Origin: Tubiluchus corallicola
Taxonomy: Eukaryota > Priapulida > Priapulimorpha > Priapulimorphida > Tubiluchidae
Length of the DNA: 64,000 nt
Assembly (NCBI GenBank): GCA_030141605.1
Contig: JAQGDQ010000162.1
Span: 248,001-312,000 of the forward strand
Reading direction: 5' to 3'
Within the stretch, counting starts at the first letter, position 1; every line of letters begins with the position of its first letter. The translations under genes and the position numbers were made by a program. Below are positions 32,939 to 47,900 of this stretch, piece by piece. A model generated the notes under the pieces. That model did not search any database. It saw nothing but the letters and a program-made list of their open reading frames with translations, and was not told where the DNA came from.

Positions 32939-35900
32939 CTAAAAATAACAAAATACAAATTTCACAATTTTGACAAAGATCCAAGAAAAGGTAATGAATT
33001 TTTAAAGAAAGCCTTCGCACTATACTTTGCCAAATGTAGTGATTATTTTCTTCCAGTTTGATAATTAGAGAATAGGCTAATTAACACACTCCTGTTTTAG
33101 GCAACTTCAGATTATTCTTTGACAACCAGTTTAGTTCAATTTATGCTGTAAGCATTACAATTTTGTGTAAGAGAGACATTGGTAATTGTGCACATCGACT
33201 TGGAGACAAGATTTCATTAATAAGGAGACATAGTAAATATGGCAGTTTTAGTTTACTAGCCACAGGGATGGGTAATTAGACAACTTCTGTCTATCCTCGA
33301 GCAGATTTACCGGAATTTCCGGGAGGACCAGCATTGAATTTGCACCCTAGTAGTGTACAAGCTGTCCCAGCTAGCAACTGCAACTAGTACTATGATTATA
33401 ATTGAATTCACTCAACAATGGGAGATGATTTCACTCTGCACCTTTTTGTATACAAACAAATACCTGTTGCAAAAGCCCATATCCAGCAACCTATCCATGT
33501 GAGTCGTGGGTGGTCTCCATCCGGCATTCCACCACTGGGGAGGAGAATTTGGCTGTGGAGGAGTCCAAGCAGGAGGGGGTTCCCACGTTGGCTGCTGAGA
33601 AGGTGGAGTATAGGCTGGGGGAGGAACCCATGGTGCCTGCTGGGGAGGCGTCCAAGCCGGAGGTGGTTTCCAGGTCTGTTGCTTTGGAACGTACGGTGCT
33701 TGGAATCCGGCAGCCGCTGACCAAACGGGAGGCGTCCAGGTGTGAGAATGATGTGATGTATGGTGCTGTAAAAGCAAGTGATCTGGTTCAACATAATGAA
33801 AATGGAAGAAAAACTAGTACTGCATTAAGCTCTATCAAGGTAAAGCTTCACACTATACTATCAAGGCAAAGCTTCACACTATACTATCAAGGCAAAGCTT
33901 CACACTATACTATCAAGGCAAAGCTTCACACTATACTATCAAGGCAAAGCTTCACATTATACTATCAAGGCAAAGCTTCACACTATACTATCAAGGCAAA
34001 GCTTCACACTATACTATCAAGGCAAAGCTTCACACTATACTATCAAGGCAAGGCTTCACACTATACCATCAAGGCAAAGCTTCACACTATGCTATCAAGG
34101 CAAAGCTTCACACTATACTATCAAGGCAAAGCTTCACACTATACTATCAAGGTAAAGCTTCACACTATACTATCAAGGCAAAGCTTCACACTATACTATC
34201 AAGGCAAAGCTTCACACTATACTATCAAGGCAAAGCTTCACACTATGCTATCAAGGCAAAGCTTCACACTATACTATCAAGGCAAAGCTTCACACTATAC
34301 TGTCAAGGCAAAGCTTCGCACAATATTATCAATGCAAAGCTTCACACTATACTATCAAGGCAAAGCTTCACACTATACTATCAAGGCAGAGCTTCACACT
34401 ATACTATCAATGCAAAGCTTCACACTATACTATCAAGGCAAAGCTTCACACTATACTATCAAGGTAAAGCTTCACACTATACTATCAAGGCAAAGCTTCA
34501 CACTATACTATCAAGGCAAAGCTTCACACTATACTATCAAGGCAAAGCTTCACACTATACTATCAAGGCAAAGCTTCACACTATACTATCAAGGCAAAGC
34601 TTCACACTATACTATCAAGGCAAAGCTTCGCACAATATTATCAATGCAAAGCTTCACACTATACTATCAAGGCAAAGCTTCACACTATACTATCAAGGCA
34701 AAGCTTCACACTATACTATCAATGCAAAGCTTCACACTATACTATCAAGGCAAAGCTTCACATTATACTATCAAGGCAAGTCTTCACACTATGCTATCGA
34801 GACAAAACACTATACTATTAAGGCAAAGCTTTACACTATACTTCAAGTCAGACTGTCAACAGGTGATAGGTCACTGATTAGCCTTTTCTCAGGTATGCCC
34901 TCGGGATGACCTTTACTTTTGTCATCACTTTGTCCCAAAGTTATCCCATACCAAAAATCTCAAGGCTTCCCAAGTGGTACAGGTATTACTGGCTTAAAAG
35001 TCAAATTGTGAACTGATGAAGGATGCTGCATGGTTCCCAAACTTTGGAAGTCTGGGGACCTAATCAATAAAATAATTAGAAAAAATAAGCAAACTGATTC
35101 TATACCTGCTGCTGTTGTTGGCCATTCCCAGGGACACCAAACACGGTGTTCCAAGCACTAGTGAAGATCTGTCCGAGAAATCTGTCACTTCCAGTGGCAG
35201 CTGATGAAGTCACCTTACTGACAGGAGGAGAATTTGTGCGAGCTCCATGGCTCTCTGCTTCTGTGGATGCATCTTTGTCCTCTTGCTTGCTTTTGCAGGA
35301 ACCTTTTGGCCACAAAAATCGACAAGTTACAGAACTTTCTAATTTAGTAGTGCTTTTGTGCATATAAAGTTGACAACCCACCAAATGTTCTGGTATCCGA
35401 ATAGTGAACAAGCATCCTAATAATTCTCTTCTTTCAACAATACTAGAGAATTACCAGTATATACCTCCAAAGGACGTTCCCAATTACTGCAAATGTGACT
35501 GTGCCTTTATTTTTCTTGAATGTCAGTAATAGTAGTTTGCCAACTGGTCACCAAAGTACTTGGCAACTAAAGTTAAGCAATAGTGGGTTTGGATAGTAAA
35601 TGGAAGGGTAATAATTTAAGTACATTGTTCTGCATCTACCATCCCCATTATTGCCAAATTAAATGGTTTTTGCTCATTACTAGTTAGCTAAATATGAAAC
35701 AATTGCATCCCAGCATTGTGGACTTTCACTTTAATCGATGAGCTGTAGATTGCAACCTTATCAAACAAATATCAAGCGAAATGATTGCATCATGCAAAAG
35801 CTGTATATATATCCCTTATATTTACATGCAGTTATACAATTGGAAGTACTGGCAGACATATTTGCCAAAACTTCGAAATAAATTCAGTTCCATACTTGAA

Positions 35901-38900
35901 TTTTTCATCTGATGACCGCAACAAATTGTCAAAATCTGGATCGCAAATGGTGAGAAAGGATTAGGTTTATAGCTTTATATGTTGTAATGTAATTCATTTG
36001 GTTATTATAATAAATACAATTATTATAAGTAGTGAATTTTCTACTAATTAGTACTGCGGCATGTCTTTGTCATAACTCTAATTTGCGACACTTTCAGAAC
36101 AGATTCTCAGAAAAAAACTTATAGAAGTTTCACGCCAGTATATAGAAATAATAATGATCGGATACATATTGTGAGTGTAACATTTAAAACATTTTGCCAT
36201 GTACTAAAAGTAAGAGTTTATAAAAAGAAACACTCAGACAGAAAAATTTTAATATTAGCGTGTGCACTGGGTGCGATAATTTCAGTTCTAAATTGCATGA
36301 ATGACGCATTGTATTTTTTGAAAGTGAATAAACCACCGTGGTCTTTGAAAAAAGATCAAGTTTCAAAGTTTATTTATATATCATATTGCAAAAAATAGCA
36401 AATCATAGTGTGAAAGTTGAATGCGAATATGGCACATTAGAGTAAGGTGACCTTTTTCACAGCAATATCATCACACTTAGCCAAGGCCACCTTGAAAAAA
36501 GAAAAAACTAAGACAAAAGGGTCAGAGATCAAAATGGAGGAAAGAAAAAGGGATGGTAAGGGAAAAGAAACGGATAATCAATGTGTTAAAGAATGTTACA
36601 CGGACAAAGATGCAATCAATAATAAAAAAAAATCTAGTTATACAATTCTACTAAAAAAACGTGAGCAATGTGCTATGCTACATGACATACAAATCGCATG
36701 CTTAGCAGTTTGAAAGTTGACATACATTGGCATACATACAATGCAGCTTACAGTAGTGATCATTGAGTAATGTGTAAGAAGCCTTCTCACCTTCGTGCAC
36801 ATCACTGTGATCCTGTGATGCCTCCGTGATGCCTGAGTTTTCGTCTGACTTCACGACTACTAGTCCGTCTGCAGAAACAACAAACTTCCCACACGGGTCA
36901 CGGGTTTCCTCTAGATCTGCTGTGAGCCCATCGGATGAGACGACAAATTTGGGCATTGCAGAGCCTTTACAATATCTGGCACCAGAACATGATACCTGCA
37001 TCAAAGGAAATCCATCAAGGATCTGATTATTCAAGTGAAAACCTACATTAGACCACTTACTATCGTAATGTTCAGTTTCAGGATGATTATCACCGATCAC
37101 GTGCCTCTGTCTTCTGAATCCATTTTTCTATCTTATTCCATCAAGTGTCAATTAATGTAACTAAATTAAGGCCCAAACTCGGATGAATTGGGTAAGAGTA
37201 GTTAGGAAAGAGTATGGGATCTATGTATTTACATCTTACACAATTCCAATGTACTGATTATTAAAAGAATAAGAAAAAAGGCAAAGATATTTGCAGATTA
37301 AATTGGCCAAAATTTTTAAATAATGATTAGTGATTCTGAAAAGCAAAAAAATGTACGTGTTCAAATGAGAACGGCACATAATAAAAGCAAAATCTTTGGC
37401 TAAAAATGTGTACACTTCAGAATAGGATGTAAACTTGGCATGATGTATTGCAGACTTCTTGCTACAAAGCCAAAATTTGTACAAGTAGTAAGGAACTACT
37501 AGCTTGATCATTACCTCTACCAGCCCTTCATCTGTGGCCTCAAACTCCGGTGCCCTAAAACTGGGCTGTCGTTCCCTCACCACAGCTCTGGTTCTGTCCT
37601 TTCTTGGTGAATGCTCCGGGCAGAATTCATCTAAAGCAACAAAGTCTTTGTCAGTAAAGTTAGTGGTTTTTTGCAAATCTGCCTGTTCTTGTCTGTAAAT
37701 TATTATTCTGCACACTACAGACATAACAAAAGCCACGGTGACCGTGACACGGAAAGTACTCTTTCTCTATAAACATTAACTTTATACTACTATAATAATT
37801 CTATTCTACAATACTATACTGCATGTCTACCATACAACTACTATCATCCACAAACTACTACAAAACACTATACAACAGAACAATACAATATCATCTTTAC
37901 AATTGATTTTAACAGGTACGTTTAAATTATAGCAGATTGAATAAGCACTGCCTTTAGTTGTTTTGAAAATGTAATTTGCTATCTTTACAGCTATACTGTC
38001 AAAAACGTACTAGGTATATAAACAAATAATAAAGACATGCAATTTTAATTTTAAATTAGATGTTACAAAATTGTTTACTTTCTGATGCAATTCAGCCTTC
38101 CAATTCCTCTGAAAAAGTGAATTTTCCAACACAAACCTTAAGAGAAGCAGAGTACAAACCTTCATTCGCAGAAGTCGGTTCTTCGTAGTCAACCTGGACA
38201 TTATCTTCAGGGCTAGCCTGAACATCTCCCTGTGACACGGCTGCAAGTATATATTCTTCGTCACCACTCTCGTCTTTTTCTACAAAATTTGGACTGACGA
38301 CGTCCACGATGCTAGTAGATCTTTCCACTACGACGTCGCCATCACTTTCCAAGACACTGATCTTATCTTCCTGTATCACGTAATCATCCAGATTGCCAAT
38401 TTCTGCACAGCAAGAAAAAATAGAGGATTGCTACATCCAGATAATGATATAAAAACAACAGCTGCTGCTAGGGCTGGATTAAGGTGTGTTGGTGTCTTAA
38501 GCACACCTGCACCAGGTGGTGAACATAGTTTTATAGCTGAACAGATTATATTGTACATGCAATTTAATATGAAACATTCATTAATTTTTAGTTTACTGAA
38601 GTCACGCAAACTAGATTTCATTGAATTTGAACATACTGCTAGTTATAGTAGTTGACAGTCAACAGCATCTTCTAAAGTGCTTTACATTCTCTATGAAGAT
38701 GCCTACTTTGGGTGTGCCCCCACACATTGTACCCCCAAACAGATGTGCCCCCACACATTGTACGTTATTTATACACTTTTATTATCAATACATGCTTGTC
38801 CATGTAGCAGTCATATACACGTTATTAGCCGAGTATGCTTATAGGGTATCTCAGTTGTAAAATACTGTTTTCTGGGCTTCTAACAGGTTTGCTATAACAA

Positions 38901-41900
38901 TGTTATACTGCATTTGAATATACAATTAAAAACACTGGAAGCTCCACATTAGAATTTCATTTTCAACCTAACCAGACTCTGCCATTAACAACAGTATGAA
39001 GATATTAGTCCATATTTACGTGAAAGCTCAAACTAACTGTACAATAATTTTTATAATGAGACAACAGCACCAGTTATGAAGTCGTTAGCTGAACCTAGTA
39101 TTTCTACAGTATGCAAAAAATGAAGTAAAATCCAATCCAAAGAAAGTTTAAGTAAACTCCCAGTACCTGCCACTTTGGCTTGGCAATCATCTTCACCTTC
39201 GATGGTCCCGTCAATAACTTCATAGTCTGGAGATGTCGGCGTTTTCTCATCGTTACCTATCTTTGCTGGCACTCTGTCGGTGCTTGCAAGCAGGTGAGAC
39301 ACGATGTCGGCAGTTTCTTCTTTTGAAGCTGTATTTACAAAGTCAAACAGCTGAATGTTTATTTAAAGTGAAGCGTAAGTTTATTATCACCACTGTTATC
39401 AACTTCATTATCATCAACACGATGTTCAAACTTTGTATTATTATTATACCTGTCAAGCGTAAACTAATAAGCCTTTTCACAGTTTTGCTATGCACATGGG
39501 CAGTTGTTGTAGGTCAAAGGTCAAATGAACAGAGAGTGTCTTACTTAACTGCAACTGTCACGTGACCTTATGTATGTAACCACATGTAGGTGAAACGTGG
39601 TTACTTTAATTATCATACTACAAGTGTACAGTTTTAAACGTACGAGTTATTCTTATCTGAACACAGCTAGCAAAATAGCAGCAGCAATCCACGCAAAATG
39701 AAATAAATGAAGCAAAAATTAACACCAAGAATTGTTACTAATACAACAGTATGGGCCTCGAGGCATTGTCAAGTGTAAACAAATGGATTGTTTGATTCAG
39801 ATAACATTGTTAGGTTCACTTGACCATTGACCTTTTCACAATCATCGTCAAAATAATAATAATATCAATAACGATAACTGCTGGAATTGTGAAAAAAGTT
39901 TATTATAAGTATGAAATAAAATGAGAAACTAAATATGCTTGTCAGTTTACTACATCTGCTAGCAGGTTGCAGCACCTTGATTTCAGAAAACCAATGCATG
40001 CAAAAATCATACATCCATAGACAAACTATGGCACTGTACGTAACACGGCCCACTTTAATTTAATCATTCAAAAACAGCTGAATATTTTGCATGCTGCCCC
40101 TACAAGTCTAATACAGCAAGCAGATTTTTGTACTTCAAAACGCGGGTTAGAAAAGACATACCAAGATCTTGCTCCGCTCTGAGCTTTTCCATGGGAACAT
40201 TCGTGTCGAAGCAAAGAGGCAGGTTGACTACAATGTAATCGCTGTCAACACTGCTCACATCACTTTCTGCTTCCTCATCTTTCTTGTATTCGTCATCCAC
40301 AGCAGTAGCAACTTCTTCTTCTTCTTCTCCTGGTGGTTCTGGAGACTTGGATGGGGACACGTCTAAACAACAAAACATTTTACGGTTCAAGTTTACAATT
40401 CCCCCATGCAAAAAATTAATTCGTGAAGCAGATTAGGGTTAGGGTTAGGGTGTTTAAATTGTGTGGGGAACTGTAAGCTCCTTCCCATTTTATTATTACC
40501 ATTGAATAAGCTGCTATTATTCATGCTTCCTTACACCTGAAAACAGAGGAAGCCACACATCTCCAAAAATCCACATTAAAAACGCATAAATCTATCTAAA
40601 CCTAATTTTCCACCTTATTTCTCACTCAATTTAGATCTACATAAAACTGACCCCTGCGAAACAGATCGGATCTAGAATACACTAATTTAAGAGGTGATTA
40701 AGAATTTATTCATTTAGCAAGTATATTTTGTTACAGCCTCAGAATCATGACTGCGTAATATCACCCAGTAATGATACGTGAAGGTACATTTGATAGCTGG
40801 CAATGTGTTCTTTCCGCTCACCTTTGTGTAAATAATTTTGTACACAGATTGCATCGTATGACAAATCTCGTAATGCAGAATTAAAGGAAAAACCAAGTCT
40901 TGAACAAAATTTAATTTAATGCCTTTTAATATACAACTAAAAACATTGAACTCACCATATATTATACGGGCATAAAATGCAAAAGAAATTTAAATATTTC
41001 TTATCTCCTGCCAGATGAACATCGCATTTGAAAAAATGACATACGCTAGTGTTTGCTGGGCAGCATGAATGCCGCGAAAGCAAGCTGTGGTAAAGGTATG
41101 CATTGCAAAATTTCTACATTTCACTCAGATGTTCCATTATTTTAACATTGTACTTAACTGTTTATGTAAAACTTACTCTTTGAATCAATTATGACCACAT
41201 TTAAAGTGGCTACATAGCTTTAAATCACAGGATTATATCTTGAAATATGTAAGTTTAGATTAATTTACAGATTTTTGTTGACTTTCAGATATGCAAGCAA
41301 ACTAACGAGCCCTGCCTAGAGAGTGCTCTGTAAATTAAAAAAGACTGCTGAACCACCAGGCGAAATAAGTGTTTCTATTACACAGTAACCGGATGACATA
41401 TGTTTCATTCAAATAAACTCAACTTTTCGAGAGATTTGGCTTTTGCTTTACGTAATATGTCACAGAAGCAAAAAAAAACACAGAATCCAGATGTGCATTG
41501 CACAAAAACAGAAATTTTGTAGCAAACACACAGGACAGCACAGCTGAACTTCTTTACTAAACATAGTCACATGCACTGGTGCTAAGTTTGTAATCGCATT
41601 TACAGAGGCGTTGCAAGGTGGGGGCGACACGTGGCAATTGCCCCTGGGTGAAAAATTTTCCTACAGGTCAATGATTGTTAATTATTAATTATTAATCCAC
41701 CAGCAACAAAACAATTAACAAAGATTTTTCAAACTACGGCAAAATTGCCTAGTCAGAGGTCATTGTAGATCATCAGAGATAATTAATAACTTAATTACTA
41801 CATGGAGCCTAGAAAAAAGGCTAATGTCATTACTTAACACCGTGTGTAGGGTGTCGTGTGGCTTAGCAGATCAATGATTTTGGGAGAAACAGCTTCTGCT

Positions 41901-44900
41901 GATTGTATTATTGTGAAAACCTGTAGTGTTCTGTATCTTTTATAATCTTTGCATGTTTTAATGCTGGAGCTGAATGTTTAAAGAGTGTCGTGTTTCAAGC
42001 AACTAATACATAGGAAAAAGCATACTACGTTATTCAGGTGCAGTGTCACAAATTTAAACTCAGAGTAATTCTTAGAAAAAAATTCATTTATTTTTACCCC
42101 GTCTTTGTCGAAAAAAGAAATCGAGCTCAGGGAGGCAAAAAACGTGCACAATTTGTGGCTTCACACACAAAACAAATGATCAAAACATTAAAAGGGCAGG
42201 GTGCCAGAAGTATTTTGCCCTGGGGCTCCACAAGCACTTGCTACGCTACTGTGCATTTATGAAATTCTGAGATTGAATTTTAAAACACAGGTAGCTTACT
42301 TACCCAAGGGAGTATTTGCCGGAGTAGCAGTTTGCGACGGTTTGGCCAATCTCTCTAACAGTTCATACTCTGTCTGCACATCTTTTTCTTCTGTTACAGT
42401 CTTACTGTCATTCTGGACAATGGCGCACACTTCCTCGTTACATTCTTCTTCTTCTTTTTTGTTCCCACCAGCCAGCTGCACAAAAAGTACATCATACACT
42501 GGTCAACTGTGTATAAATTATCAATTATGCTGCTCAATTGTGCATAAATGATCAATTTCAGGGACTAATTTATTATCTTCCACTCGTGATACAAGTGTAG
42601 CAAAACAATTATCTCAGAAACGGCATCACAAACAAGTCTGTTACTGATCAAAGGCATTCTCTGGGAGGTATCTGATGCATATTTAGAAGAACTGATCAAC
42701 TTAAACGCATGCTCATTTGCTTCACATGACGCAACATAATTATGCTGAAATTCAAATTCGATTTAAGTTAACATAAAATAACACATTTAAAAGATGATTT
42801 TTTGTCATAAAATAGATAAGATATTACTTACAATATGTTTGTCATCTTACTAAAACAAAAAATGTTACATTATGTATGTTTCAGGGAGACCAAGGAAGCC
42901 GCAGTTTATAGGGCCATGCAGAAAAGTGGTTATGGCAAAGCTCCATTACAAACAGTCATTAAGGATAATTTATTCCAGTTCACAAAACCATGATCATTAA
43001 ACAATGATAAATAAAAGTAAAAGTGCATTTTCGCAAACCAGATTTTTATGCAATAATATGTGTCCAGAAAATCAGAAATAAGTACCTCAACAGAGCGTCT
43101 CTTCTCTTCATTTTCTACATCGATACGATTCTGGATCATCTCCCAGATCTCATTGCTGACATTTTTAGGAGAGGTCATTGTAGTGCTGTCCACACATACC
43201 GACTTCTCTCCGTTATTTGTCTCGTTCTTCACAGCCGTGCTTCTAACTGGCTCTATATCAACTGGTTCCACATCCTTCATGGAGGCTTCAGCGGATTCCC
43301 CGATACCAGGAATGATGCACAGTTTACTGAATTTCTGGGTGATTCCACTTAGATGTTCTTGGATGTCCTGACTTATCTCCAGTTTGGAGCAGTCTTTCGG
43401 TTTATGCCAATCCCCTTTCAGCACCAACCAGTCAAGGTCCAAGTTACTTGACTTTGATTCGGAAGAAACGTCTGGTGCATCTGTTGCCTCAATCGCGGAG
43501 AACTTCATCAAATCTGGGTCTGCATTGACCTTGCCACTTCTGCTATCTAGCTTTTTAAAATCACTCTTTGTAGGCTGTTGAGTCACTGTTCCGTATTTCG
43601 TGATGACTCGAGCATTCTCGGCGCAAGTGTCTCGAGCTGCGGCTGCCAAGCCCTCTTGTGGCAGATTGATCAAGCGAGTAGGATTTTCATTAGGAGTCAT
43701 GGTCAAATCGCTTCTCAAAAGCAATGGGATGTGCGATACGCTAGTTGCTAACGAATCTGAAGCGGAAACGACCAAAATGCTGACCCAAAGTCGATGGCCG
43801 AAGCGACGACCCTCCGAACATAATGTCCAGTGGCTTTCGTGATGACCTTGAGAAAAATGAAAATGGTGTAATGTGATGGCTGCTTAAACAGAAAGATAAT
43901 TTGTCTGCTAAACTTCTGCTAATTATAAAGCTAGCTACTACAGTATAGTTACTTCATTACAATTTATTTTCATTAGCAAGACATATGTAAGAAACTAACA
44001 ATATAAAACAGTTTCCGTAGTAAAGATTTCTCTAAATACGGAAAGTAAATCTGCCCTATTAAAAGTTCAGGCATCCATTGCAAATTGAAAAATATTTTGC
44101 AACATTAGTTAAATGAGTAGATCTATGCAAGTAAAAAGTACCAGGTGTGCTTGGAGCAATGCATTGTACAGAAACGATGCCTTTCTCTCCCGGCTGAAGT
44201 TGTGAAATGACTGCTCCGCCCTCGACAGCTTTCACCGACCCCCACAAATATTTCAACTAAAAAATCATATTAATCACATAACCGTCATGTTTTTGCAATG
44301 GTAGCAGAATAACAAAAACCACACTATTTGCTTTCAAAACAAACGCTACAAAAACAAATGAAGTTTAAGCAAAACTTTAAAAAATTGAGTCTAGCTTGCC
44401 TTACTGTACAATATAATTAAGGCAACAACATTAACTTAAATTGCTCGCCTAATCTGTACAAGAAATACATCATAGAGTATAGAAAGTAACAAGTCCATGA
44501 ATAATCCGTTTAGCTAGCATAAATCAATAAAGCTACAAATGATTTAACATTGACAAACCATCTTAATCAAAGTATTCAGGAAAACAATTAAATTTTAAAT
44601 ATAATTTAACTTTTAAGTTTTGAAAAAATGAAAAGTTGAAACTTTAATGTGTCATAACATGCACGTTCAAAAACATAACATCAGATGGGAAGGAGCCATT
44701 GTATCACAACGATTGATTTGACTTACGACCACAGTCGGTTCCCGGATTGGTCGTAAGATAACTTGGATGCAAGATTCAAAAGGTGCGTCCCTATACGTAA
44801 GACACTGCATGCATATATGCAGACTAAGTATGTCAGTACCTATGGGTGAATTTATCGCACCAGATAGCGGTTTAAAGTTGATTTGTTTACAAAAATAGAA

Positions 44901-47900
44901 GGAAATATGTGTTGCAGTTAGTTTTGTATCAGTAATTAATAAAGTTGTGGTTGAGCGTAGTCAAGCAGTCGTAATTTGCATGGTCAGTAAGTTGACGATA
45001 ACCTGTAATATTACATTCCATTACATCAAAATAATATTACATCATATGTTTACGTCGTAGACGCATTGAGTACTTAATCTACCTTTTCAGAATACAACAA
45101 AGCAGTTGTTACAATTTTATTTCATTGCGTATCACTGGTTTATATACCTCAGTTACTTTATAAGCCACCTCAAGGTTGTACATAACTTTTTGCCAAGGGG
45201 ATGGAAACACAATGAATAATACCAGAATAGTTTATTGCATCAAAGTATTGCTAAAACAATAGAGAACCTATCGTGCCATTAGAATTTAGTGAGGAATCGT
45301 TGCTTGTCTCATGCAGCATGTAAACGTGAAGGTATGATTAGAGCAGTGCATTAGCGGTGACTCAAACAACCACAGAACTTCCAATCATCTTGCAGATGTG
45401 GTGCAATATCATCTGTTTGGTGTAATTTTTTCAGGAAAGCTACAGCGTGTATGGCTGGTTTTATCGACTGCAAGCTGTCATATGCGCTTGGTTTCCATAC
45501 TAAATTTTGGTGGCACAATGGATTCTGATGTTGTTTCTGAATATTTTAGAGCAATAAACTGTTTTGCACTGCTATTCGTAGCTTTTGTATGCCCCTAGCA
45601 AATGGCCATGTACTACCTTTTATATTTGTTTTCATACATTATAATTCCGCCCTATTCTGCTGGAGCAATCATCCATCTCACTTTAGGAGACTTTTTTTTA
45701 AACAGAGAGTGGAACAAAACCCTTACCTCAACATGACGTGGCCACGTGACAGTTCCATTATTCATGACTCGCCAGTGTTTGATAAATCGACTTCCCGGTT
45801 TCATTTGCACGCCGTCCGGAATGCTCTCATCCCACAAAAACTTTGCATCAAGTTTGCTACAAAATAGAGGAAAATCATTTACCATTTATTTGCACCCGAG
45901 CTGCTTGCCTTAGAAATTCATTAGCAAGCCAAGCTTTTTTCGAAGAACTATTAACAGATGTTTGATTTTAGCAATTCTGTTGAATTTTTGAATGTACCTA
46001 AATGGTTGAAATTCGATTCAATGATTTTTATGCACTATAACAAAAATTTTCTTCCCGTTAGTTAAATTTACAATGGCAGAAAAGAGCTACTTACTACCAG
46101 TTTCCAAATGGGACATACGGGATGCTAGAAAACACTTCCTCCTTTTCCTTTTTATCAGTCTTTTCCTCTTCTTTTAAATGTTTAGTTGTGCCATCAACTT
46201 TGTGAGGGGTCAGCGAGTCTTCGTATGTTTTTGCGTGTTTTTTTTCCACTTTCTTCGGGTTTGCAGATGTAACAACATGACTAAAAACACGTTTTTGTCA
46301 GTCAGTAAAAAACATTTGACATAAACAACTGCTTTACGTCAAAAACAACAATCAGGCTCTGCTTTTTATGTCTTGCAACACTGCAGCATTATTTTTTTAG
46401 AATAACCTTTTTCGCAGTTCTGGCGATTGATGATGATTGTGAAAAGGTCAAAGGTCAAGTCAAACCTAACAATTTATCTGAACCAAACAACGCATTTGTT
46501 TACATTTGACAATGCCTAGAGCCCCATGCTTTTATATTAGTAACAATCTGTCTTCAAGACGGGTAAACACAGCAGTAATCCAGCAAACAACTGGCACTGC
46601 TATGCCAGGGGCTTATCAGCACCACTTCTGATGTAACGGAGATTTCTTTTATTTTTAGAATTTTGCCTAATGTCTACAATAGATGTAATGGGCATATGAT
46701 GATGATGATGTTAGTAACAGTTCTTGGCATTAATTTTTGTTTCTGTTATTTCATTTTACATGGATTGCTGCTGTTATTTTGCTAGCTGTTTATGGATAAG
46801 AATAACACGTTAGTTTATACACGTTTAGTACAATAATAAAAATAATCACGTGTTTCATCCATTCCATGTACATGTAGTTACGTACACTAGATCATGTGAC
46901 AGTGGCATTTAAGCAACACACTCTGTGTTCATTTAACCTTTGACCTATAACAGCTCTTTGTGCGCATAAGAGAAACTGTGAAAAGGCTTATTGTAACTCA
47001 TGTCATAACTCACATTAAAAACCTGTGTAAATGATATAAAAATCCTATATTTGAACAATTTAGCTTGCAACATGTGCTGGAAACGGAGCAATCTCCAGGT
47101 CAAAACTGCACACTAGTCAAGAGTTCAGTACTCTGAAAAGACTGAAGAACTGAAAAAAAGCTACGATGACCTTAGAAATTTTGTGGTTAACCAAGCATTC
47201 TCAAAGCACTTGAAAAACTTCTTAAGAGAAATGATATCTTCTGCAAAGCCTCTAAGTCATGTTTACAGAGCTTAAACCAAAGACTATATAATAATGCTGT
47301 CACAGAGACGATTCGTTGCAGAGCTACTTTGTCATAGCAAGCAAAGATAAGATATGCTCCATGTGACTGAGAAGTACAGAATGGTAAACACTGGATCTGG
47401 CACATACAGATCTAGATCCCATGCGGAACCAACAAAACTGGATCCAGGGCACACCTATTAAAAAGGTAAGCTAACTTGCTAAATTGGAAATGGATATTTG
47501 TCCACGTGATATCAAAAATTCACTATTTAGTCATTACTTCACAAAAGTACAAAAACAATTAGAGAAAAAAGCATATATAATCACCAGTTTTTGCACATGC
47601 CTGTCTCCCTGCAGTGGCATTTTTTATGCTTTTGCTTTCCTTCTTTCTTGCTCTCTTTTTTCCCTTCACGCTTCTTCTTCTTCATTTCTTTCTTGGCTTC
47701 CTTTTTTAATGATTTTTTTTCTTTCACGAGTTCTTTAAGCTTCCTCAACTCTTCCCATTTCTTCACGAGGTCAGCGGTGGCGCTATCGAGGTCGAAATCT
47801 GGAGTCGTATCATTCACTGTCTCTGCAAAATGGAATTATATGTAACAAAAATACATCAAAGTTTAACAGACAGACTCCCGCAAGTTACCTGGCTATTACT

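Noticed and set aside
33510-34877. 455-codon plus-strand open frame
   Set aside because: It starts antisense to NBR1 exon 22 and then runs through the stop-free 26-bp satellite; the repeating peptide is a by-product of the array.
36447-36713. Lys-rich plus-strand frame
   Set aside because: Lies in an NBR1 intron, low complexity, no splice context or known family.
40433-40452. TTAGGG run as a telomere scar
   Set aside because: It lies inside a small foldback element with a relative at 58181-58323, so transposition explains it better.
47591-47845. Phe/Ser-rich plus frame
   Set aside because: Exact antisense of the NBR1 coiled-coil exon.
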